A stretch of 64,000 bases of DNA, taken from positions 248,001-312,000 of the forward strand of contig JAWKHL010000003.1 of NCBI GenBank assembly GCA_041394845.1. Direction: 5' to 3'. The stretch is from JAHCHG01 sp041394845. GTDB lineage: Bacteria; Acidobacteriota; Blastocatellia; Pyrinomonadales; Pyrinomonadaceae. Below the pieces are notes generated by a model. That model was given only the letters and a program-made list of their open reading frames with translations. It was not told where the DNA came from and did not search any database. How positions within the stretch are numbered: position 1 is the stretch's first letter; each line of letters opens with the position of its first letter. Position numbers and translations under genes: made by a program. Positions 58,360-64,000 of this stretch are shown here, one piece after another.

Positions 58360-61176
58360 CTATTCAGGAAAACCAATTCGTATTAAAAGCTCTTTATATC
58401 TTGGATCACCACGGAGATTTTCAAAATTAAAGCTAGTTTGAATATTGAAAATTAATGGATCTTTTTTCTGAACAGCCTTTTCTAATAATTCAAAAGCCTT
58501 ATCTTTTTCTCCCAAAAGAGCATAGGTCATTGCACTGTGGAATTCGTTATTCTGACTTCTTTCTAAATCTTCAGTTATAATCTTATATGCCTCTTTCCGA
58601 TTGCCTGATTTTGCATAAACCTCCTTAAAACAGGCTCGATTAGACCCACCCATTTCTTTTGCTTTTTTACATTCCGAAAGAGCCTTAGAAAAATCATGTT
58701 GTTGCATATAAACACGGACGAAACAGTATCGATTCCCCCCCTTCATCAATTTGAATGCCTTTTCACATTCAGCAATTGCTTCGGTAATTTGACCTTGAAA
58801 TGCTAATGAGAAAGCTAACAAGTGATGGGTTATCCAAGAATTAGGAAATATCTCCAGTGCCTTTTTATAATGTCCAACTGCCTCCTGATATTTTCGGGCA
58901 TATATTAATTTCTGCCCCAAATTATTACTGATACCTATGGAAAACGGATTGAGCTCATATGCAACTTTCGCCTCTTTTATTGATTCCTCAAACTTTCCAA
59001 AGTTAGCAAGAAGCATACTATAATCATAATGCGCTCCTGCATATTGAGGATTCAGCTTGATCGCCGTTTGAAACGCTTTTTCTGCTCCGGAAAAGTCCCA
59101 ATAATAGAATTTTTTGATTCGTCCTAAGGCTGATTGGGCTTCCGCAAGCTCCGGGGCAATTTCGACTGCTTTTTCGGCGGCATATCTACCTTTCGACAGC
59201 TCTTTTTTTTGAGATATGTCATATCCATAAGCCTCTGTATAGTAATCAGCCAAATAACTCCATGCCACAGCATAATCGGGATCGATTTCAGTTGCCTCTT
59301 TAATGAGCTCTATACCTTTTGTTAATTCCTTTTTATCTCCTCCTTTATTTATATGAAATTTACCTTTTAAATAAGCTTCATACGCTTTTGGATTGGTCGT
59401 ATATATTTTGGTTACTTTCTCTTGCTCCTTTCCGCTGAGTTTAAATCCCAACTCACGTGAAATATCTATTGTTATCTGCTTCTGCAAAGAAACAATGTCA
59501 CTTATATTGGACAAGTAAGTTTTTTTCCATAAAGTCCCTCCACGCTCTTTTGCTTCTTTTAACTCTAAATCTAGCCTTATTTCATCATCTTGATCTTTCT
59601 TAACCATTCGGCCAAACAAAACAGCTTTGACATTTAATTTTTCATTAATCCTTTTCAGCGAACTACTGTTAAGCGAAATACTGTTACGCTCCTCGTCCCG
59701 AATATTTTTATCATAGTAGTAAAAAACGCTGTCTCGGTTTTTAACAGACAGATCTGGTATTTTCATCAGGTTGCCAATGAGGGTTTCGGTCATCCCATCA
59801 GAAAGATATTCTCCGCTTTTTTCGTTAGTCATATTAACAAACGGCATCACTGCAATTGATTCGGTCGGTTCTACGCGGTGGATGAAATACCAATAGCCGA
59901 AACCAAATGATGAAACTATTAAAATAGCCAAACCAATAAGCAAGGGGTTGTTGAATTTTGCCTTTTTTATGGATGGTTCTTTAGGATTCCGGGCGGTTGT
60001 TTTTTGTTCACTTTCATCTAGTGTCGTTGTTTTTAAGTGTTGAGTTTTTGCATCTTCTTTATTTGGTGTGGTTTTTCTGACCAACTTGTTTTTCAACTCT
60101 AATTCTTGCCGAACACTTTTCAAAACAACTAATAACTCTTCTGCATTTTGATAACGATCATTTTTATCTTTATTAAGCGTTTTGGTGATAATTTTTTTTA
60201 TTTCCGGCGGAACCTCATTGCCATCAAGCGGTTTTGGCTCTTCTTTCAAGATAGAGCCGATTATTTCCATTATGCTTTCTCCTTCAAACGGGAGATGTCC
60301 GGCGATCATTTCATAAAAGACAACGCCCAGACTCCAAATATCGGTTCTTTCATCAATATCTTTTCCGCTGGCTTGTTCGGGAGACATATATTGCGGTGTT
60401 CCCATCACCAGTCCGGGAGTGGTTTTTACTTTGGCAAACGTCGTTGCCTCAAGACCTGTGTCTTCATCAATCTTTCTTTCCGTGAGTTTGGCGAGTCCGA
60501 AGTCTAGTATTTTTACAATCCCGTCTTTTCTGATCATTATGTTGTCGGGCTTTATATCCCGGTGGATGATGCCTGCTTCGTGGGCGGTGACAAGTGCCGA
60601 AGTCGTTTGAATAGTGATGTCTAAAATCTCACTCAAATTCATCAAATGTTTATCCCGAAGTTTTTCATTGAGAGTTTTGCCGTCAACAAATTCCGTGACG
60701 ATAAAATTTAAATCTTCGGTGTTTCCGAATTCATAAATCGTTAAGATATTCGGATGATTGAGCGATGAAGCGGCAAAGGCTTCCTGCTCAAAACGTCTTA
60801 AAAGATCTTTACTGTCAGTAAACTCAGTGGAAAGTAGTTTTAAGGCGACCTTTCGTTTTAGTCTTGTATCTTTCGCCAGATAAACCTCGCCCATCCCGCC
60901 TTTGCCGATCTGTTCGATTATATTGTAATGCCTTAAACTTTGTCCGTTTGTAAATTGTGAGTTTTCGACAATCAAGGTTTTTCCGGTTTCGACAACCGCC
61001 GGAACTTCCATAAAGCTGTCGGCCTCATCGTAAGAGGATAAAAGAGATTCCACTTCGCGCCTGATTTCTTCATCGTCTTTGCAGGCATCTTCAAGAAACT
61101 CTTGGCGAATTTCAGGCTTTTGCTGCATCGCGTCAACAAAAATATCCTTAACTTTTTGCCAGTCTTGCTGCGCCAT
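58360..61176 (-). CDS. Membrane Ser/Thr protein kinase with FlgO-like and TPR sensor part
   Basis: 938 aa. The N-terminal about 70 residues (QKVKDIFVDAMQQKPEIRQE) are the segment found with ECF-linked kinases. Kinase domain about 84-345: GKGGMGEVYLAKD, HRDIKPDN, DFGLAKL. One membrane helix near 415-435, then an extracytoplasmic domain of FlgO/adenylate-cyclase-associated type (AVMPFVNMTNEKSGEYLSDG) and about ten TPRs. Low GC. It lies 93 bp after the ECF sigma gene in the same direction but also has the shared ECF-type motif upstream. Confidence 0.92.
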   Translation of the reverse strand: MAQQDWQKVKDIFVDAMQQKPEIRQEFLEDACKDDEEIRREVESLLSSYDEADSFMEVPAVVETGKTLIVENSQFTNGQSLRHYNIIEQIGKGGMGEVYLAKDTRLKRKVALKLLSTEFTDSKDLLRRFEQEAFAASSLNHPNILTIYEFGNTEDLNFIVTEFVDGKTLNEKLRDKHLMNLSEILDITIQTTSALVTAHEAGIIHRDIKPDNIMIRKDGIVKILDFGLAKLTERKIDEDTGLEATTFAKVKTTPGLVMGTPQYMSPEQASGKDIDERTDIWSLGVVFYEMIAGHLPFEGESIMEIIGSILKEEPKPLDGNEVPPEIKKIITKTLNKDKNDRYQNAEELLVVLKSVRQELELKNKLVRKTTPNKEDAKTQHLKTTTLDESEQKTTARNPKEPSIKKAKFNNPLLIGLAILIVSSFGFGYWYFIHRVEPTESIAVMPFVNMTNEKSGEYLSDGMTETLIGNLMKIPDLSVKNRDSVFYYYDKNIRDEERNSISLNSSSLKRINEKLNVKAVLFGRMVKKDQDDEIRLDLELKEAKERGGTLWKKTYLSNISDIVSLQKQITIDISRELGFKLSGKEQEKVTKIYTTNPKAYEAYLKGKFHINKGGDKKELTKGIELIKEATEIDPDYAVAWSYLADYYTEAYGYDISQKKELSKGRYAAEKAVEIAPELAEAQSALGRIKKFYYWDFSGAEKAFQTAIKLNPQYAGAHYDYSMLLANFGKFEESIKEAKVAYELNPFSIGISNNLGQKLIYARKYQEAVGHYKKALEIFPNSWITHHLLAFSLAFQGQITEAIAECEKAFKLMKGGNRYCFVRVYMQQHDFSKALSECKKAKEMGGSNRACFKEVYAKSGNRKEAYKIITEDLERSQNNEFHSAMTYALLGEKDKAFELLEKAVQKKDPLIFNIQTSFNFENLRGDPRYKELLIRIGFPE

Positions 61177-61243
61177 TTTTTATTTTCCGGACAAAATGAA
61201 TTTTAACTATTCTTCAGGGGAATTAATAAACTTTCTCATTTGT

Positions 61244-61272
61244 TAACGCGATATTTTCGACCAAGCAGTTCA
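61244..61272 (-). promoter_or_regulatory. ECF-type promoter motif before the kinase gene
   Basis: Minus strand TGAAC (61272-61268), 19 bases, CGTTA (61248-61244), inside an AAAATATCGCGTTAACA block. Matches the two motifs before the secreted protein genes. The TGAAC overlaps the ECF gene's stop region. Confidence 0.7.
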
Positions 61273-61842
61273 ATTTTTATTTTTCAATTCACGATGCAAC
61301 CAGGCCTTGGCCATGCCCCATTCATTCGCAACGGTTGTCCGTGAGATTTTTAATGCGGCGGCAGTTTCTTCCAAAGTCAGACCGCTGAAATATCTCAGTT
61401 CAACGATCTGCACCTGCCGCTCGTCCTTTTCCGCCAGACGTTTCAACGCCTCGTCCAAATTAATCAGATCAATGCTTTTGCCTTTATCAATGACCAATGT
61501 GATGGCTTCATCCATCGGCAAAGTTAAAGCGTCTCCGCCTCGTTTCACACGGTTTTTTGTCCGGGCATGATCAACCAGAATCCGCCGCATCAGATTCGAC
61601 GCGATGGCAAAAAAGTGCGTCCGGTCTTCCCAGTTTACATTCTTCTGATCGATCAGTTTGATGTAGGCTTCGTGGATTAAAGCGGTCGTTTGCAGGGTGT
61701 GATTAGGCCGTTCCCGCCGCAGATAATTGGCGGCTCGTTTATGCAATTCGTCATAGACAAGCGGCATCAATTTATCCAATGCCTGATGATTTCCGTTGCT
61801 CCATTCATGCAACATCTCGGTTATTTGAGAAACTTGCTTCAT
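61270..61842 (-). CDS. ECF-type sigma factor
   Basis: 190 aa. Region 2 (LYDEL-HKRAANYLRRERP; THFFAIASNLMRRILVDHAR) and region 4 HTH (YFSGLTLEETAAALKISRTT) are clear. This is the Planctomycetes/Acidobacteria-type ECF that lies with Ser/Thr kinases and lacks a classical anti-sigma gene. Phosphorylation by the downstream kinase may control it (inference). Its own promoter is sigma70-like. Probable target motif: TGAAC-N19-CGTYA. Confidence 0.93.
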   Translation of the reverse strand: MKQVSQITEMLHEWSNGNHQALDKLMPLVYDELHKRAANYLRRERPNHTLQTTALIHEAYIKLIDQKNVNWEDRTHFFAIASNLMRRILVDHARTKNRVKRGGDALTLPMDEAITLVIDKGKSIDLINLDEALKRLAEKDERQVQIVELRYFSGLTLEETAAALKISRTTVANEWGMAKAWLHRELKNKN

Positions 61843-61881
61843 TTCGTGGCCAAATATCTTTATTTAATGGGTTTGCCTGCA

Positions 61882-61910
61882 AGAATATACTCATCAAAAT
61901 ATCAAGTCAA
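61882..61910 (-). promoter_or_regulatory. Sigma70-type promoter of the ECF gene
   Basis: Minus strand TTGACT (61910-61905), 17-bp spacer, TATTCT (61887-61882), about 40 bp ahead of the ATG at 61842. It differs from the shared ECF motif, so the sigma gene is probably not auto-regulated through that motif. Confidence 0.65.
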
Positions 61911-61941
61911 TAAAATTTTCTAGCCAACTTTAGAAAAAAAC

Positions 61942-61970
61942 TGAACGGTTGCGTAAAAAATATCGCGTTA
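61942..61970 (+). promoter_or_regulatory. ECF-type promoter motif before the first secreted protein gene
   Basis: TGAAC (61942-61946), 19 bases, CGTTA (61966-61970), in ATATCGCGTTAACAGATGAAGG. Same core and spacing as the kinase motif. Confidence 0.7.
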
Positions 61971-62031
61971 ACAGATGAAGGCATAAATAAACCTTCGATA
62001 AATTTTTTAGTGATGAAAAAGGAGAAAAAAT

Positions 62032-62655
62032 ATGAAAAAACTTATTACATTGGCAATTATAACTACGGCATTTTTACTTAGCGCAATCGCAATTCAGGCT
62101 CAAAACTATCCGAAACGTAGAAATGGCTCAGGTTCTATGTCTTATCTCCAAGTGAAATCTCTCGCAGCAAAGAGCGTCAGAGATATTCGAAGAGATTTTC
62201 CATGGGCCACGCCGCCTGAAAACGCGCAATACAAGTTAAGTCTGGTTATTGAATTTACTGATCCGATAAACACTTCCACTCTTTGTTCCGGACGCACGTT
62301 TCAAATTACGATTGACGGAAAAAAAGTGTTGGGTTCTTTTAATTTTTCTAAAGGTAAAAAGATCGCAATTTTTTATGGGGATGAAAATAAACCGAACTTA
62401 GAACCCGGCCAGGATCTTGTTGTTTTCGTAAGAATTAAAGGTTCTTATGGTCCGATAACCGACCGGCAAGGAAATAAATGGGCATTTTCCGGCGTGCATC
62501 GATTACCGCAAGAGTCTGATTCGGGAAATACGACAAACTTAGGAGGCATTATCAAACCAAGAGTAAATCAATATCTCAGAAATGACCTGCTTGACGGCAA
62601 TAAAGACGGCTCTCCGGGAGGGGATTTTATAAAGAGATTGATTATTAAGGGATGA
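62032..62655 (+). CDS. Secreted protein of unknown function (ECF-regulon candidate)
   Basis: 207 aa. Signal peptide ends AIQAQ. The mature part begins NYPKRRNGSGS and has a beta-rich domain (YKLSLVIEFTDPINTSTLCS; GRTFQITIDGKKVLGS; LVVFVRIKGSYGP). No family recognised. AT-rich, with GGAGAAAAA before the ATG. It shares the TGAAC-N19-CGTTA motif and a following GATGAAGGCATAAATAA stretch with the gene at 62945. Confidence 0.78.
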   Translation: MKKLITLAIITTAFLLSAIAIQAQNYPKRRNGSGSMSYLQVKSLAAKSVRDIRRDFPWATPPENAQYKLSLVIEFTDPINTSTLCSGRTFQITIDGKKVLGSFNFSKGKKIAIFYGDENKPNLEPGQDLVVFVRIKGSYGPITDRQGNKWAFSGVHRLPQESDSGNTTNLGGIIKPRVNQYLRNDLLDGNKDGSPGGDFIKRLIIKG

Positions 62656-62944
62656 GATATATCGAGCATAACCATATTTAAGTTTAGGAATCCGACCGGC
62701 ATCTAAAAAATGTAGAATGTTGCTTAAAAAAAGCGGCAAATCATATGCATATTGATGCCGGTTCTTTTTTTTTCTATTTAAATCAACGCCAAATAATTCG
62801 GAGGAAGAAAAACTAAATATATCTCCGCTTACCCTGCTCTAAAGCTTTTAGGGTAAAAAAACTGAACGATTCTCTCCAAAACATCGCGTCAATAAATGAA
62901 GGCATAAATAAGCCTTCATTAAAAATTGATAAAGGAGAAAAATC
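62656..62944 (+). other. Intergenic region with the second secreted-gene promoter
   Basis: No gene visible. The left part is AT-rich. The right part holds the ECF-type motif at 62863-62891 and the ribosome site AAAGGAG. Confidence 0.6.
62863..62891 (+). promoter_or_regulatory. ECF-type promoter motif before the second secreted protein gene
   Basis: TGAAC (62863-62867), 19 bases, CGTCA (62887-62891), in ACATCGCGTCAATAAATGAA. The downstream AATGAAGGCATAAATAA is also shared with the motif at 61942. Confidence 0.7.
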
Positions 62945-63766
62945 ATGAAAATTAAAACGTTAAAAATTTATACATCGCTTCTGGCAATGATAATTATGGT
63001 TGTGTCGGCTCAGGCTTTTCAAGGGAACAGCGACAAACGCTTTCTACCCAAAATTCGCTCATACCGGGTAAAACAAGAAAAGCAAAGAGATGGAGTTGCG
63101 GTTAAGTTTTATTGGCGAGTGGAAAACGCCGAAAGGGTAGCGTTATTAAGAAATGGTCGAGCGATGAGAATCGAATTACCCCTAGTTATGCATGGCAGAC
63201 TTTCCATCAATGCATCAAGTAAAACGACTTATCAATTAGTTGCCGTAAAAAGAAGACTTATAACCAAAAGTAGGATTATTACGGTCGACGGTTATTCTAA
63301 ATCAAATGGGGGTAAATCCGGTAAAGGCAATAATACAAAAAGCGATTATACGCCAATTACTAAAGATCAGGATTCAGTCAAAACTCCATCGGATGCTTCT
63401 GCTCCCAAACCAATTTCGTTTAAATCGAATTATTCAAGCGGCAAGGAAATTAAAACTTGCTCGGTATCCGGTCAACTAACCGGGCTTTGGAAAATGGAAA
63501 TTCAAGACCGCCGGGACTTTGACGGATTTCAAACCTGGATTATTGATGTCGTGTTTTTTTCCAAAGATACCGGCAAGGCGATAGCTAAAGTTTCACCGGA
63601 TAAAAATGGCCGCTATGTTTCTCCAAAATTGCCGGTTGGGAAAGAATACGTCATTAAACCAATGTGGGTGGCCCAAAGCCGTGGAGAAATGACGTTTTTT
63701 TGTAATAGAGAAAAAAATTACCGGGGAGTTAACTTCCATATTACACGCGGACCAGTATGGGATTAG
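62945..63766 (+). CDS. Secreted protein with Ig-like start, unknown function (ECF-regulon candidate)
   Basis: 273 aa. Signal peptide ends SAQAFQG. Residues about 35-105 look like an Ig/PKD-like strand set (VAVKFYWRVENAERVALLRN, TTYQLVAVKRR). A Lys/Ser/Gly-rich linker follows (SKSNGGKSGKGNNTKS). The C-terminal part (GLWKMEIQDRRDFDGFQTWI, FCNREKNYRGVNFHI) is unrecognised. Same promoter block as the preceding gene. Suggests a co-regulated pair of surface proteins. Confidence 0.78.
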   Translation: MKIKTLKIYTSLLAMIIMVVSAQAFQGNSDKRFLPKIRSYRVKQEKQRDGVAVKFYWRVENAERVALLRNGRAMRIELPLVMHGRLSINASSKTTYQLVAVKRRLITKSRIITVDGYSKSNGGKSGKGNNTKSDYTPITKDQDSVKTPSDASAPKPISFKSNYSSGKEIKTCSVSGQLTGLWKMEIQDRRDFDGFQTWIIDVVFFSKDTGKAIAKVSPDKNGRYVSPKLPVGKEYVIKPMWVAQSRGEMTFFCNREKNYRGVNFHITRGPVWD

Positions 63767-64000
63767 CTGGCTTGATTATCTTCTAATTAATGCAAAATCA
63801 GCAGTTGAACTAAGTTTTTGAATATTTGTTGGTTTCTGCCGATTTTGCATTTTCCTCTTCCACTTCTTTTGACCCTGTGCAGAACCGGTGCGATTTCCAA
63901 TTTGATTCCCCTCAACATACCTTCTTCAAACTTGACCAAAATCCAAGGTGATTCCCTTTTCCAATCTAATGAGAATCATTTTATCTTTGACACCGTTTTA
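63767..64000 (+). terminator. Hairpin after the last secreted protein, then no gene
   Basis: AATGCAAAATCAGCAG (63789-63804) pairs with CTGCCGATTTTGCATT (63836-63851) except for one mismatch, around a 31-base loop, followed by a TC-rich run. Could be a terminator. The remaining 150 bases to the window end show no gene. Confidence 0.5.

Overview
The window looks like chromosome of an Acidobacteriota member, most likely Blastocatellia/Pyrinomonadales-like. The basis is a moderately high GC backbone, a large Ser/Thr kinase with TPRs beside an ECF sigma factor, a secreted metalloprotease ending in FRP-type FG-GAP repeats, and intergenic regions packed with short palindromic repeats. The taxonomic call is inference from gene style; no rRNA is present.

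Layout. 0.1-1.1 kb: MscS channel. 1.3-17.1 kb: one long minus-strand run holding all Suf Fe-S genes (an Rrf2 regulator, then sufB, sufC, sufD, sufS, sufU), diluted by at least a dozen unrelated genes (RidA, a frameshifted GNAT, DJ-1/PfpI, ICMT-like methyltransferase, M1 peptidase, hydrolase, pentapeptide and GyrI-like proteins, racemase, SDR, cupin, VWA protein). 17.3-24.3 kb: a small conserved protein, a secreted metalloprotease and an orphan protein (the last two share an upstream promoter-like motif), then an M1 aminopeptidase. 24.4-28.8 kb: an arsenosugar-type cluster (ArsM, DinB-like, peroxidase-like, ArsS, divergent TIGR04282-like glycosyltransferase). 29.1-37.1 kb: alaS with two unusual internal segments, EamA exporter, Lrp regulator, aldehyde dehydrogenase, methyltransferase, SH3 protein. 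37.2-44.1 kb: surface polysaccharide locus with a Wzm/Wzt-type ABC exporter, three glycosyltransferases and a methyltransferase. 44.1-57.5 kb: secreted proteins, S41 peptidase, a RecA/Sak4-like ATPase with a palindromic operator, bacterioferritin-comigratory-type peroxiredoxin, an Mrr-like/ParA fusion, and two DUF481 paralogues bracketing a HipA-like kinase/DUF3037 pair. 57.7-58.07 kb: tmRNA (ssrA). 58.1-64 kb: an AT-rich block with an ECF sigma factor, a Ser/Thr kinase and two secreted proteins.

Two features stand out. First, many gaps, and several genes, carry 7-bp-periodic repeats, often as facing inverted pairs (perfect 32-bp arms at 27568/27677, perfect 26-bp arms at 33180/33270). These repeats provide the stop codons and last residues of at least seven genes and interrupt alaS and an aminopeptidase in frame. 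Two copies of a separate MITE-like palindromic element (1144-1274, 31941-32084) sit between convergent genes. Second, in the AT-rich block after ssrA the kinase and both secreted proteins have the same promoter-like motif, TGAAC-N19-CGTYA, with identical spacing. This points to a small local regulon, probably run by the adjacent ECF sigma factor.
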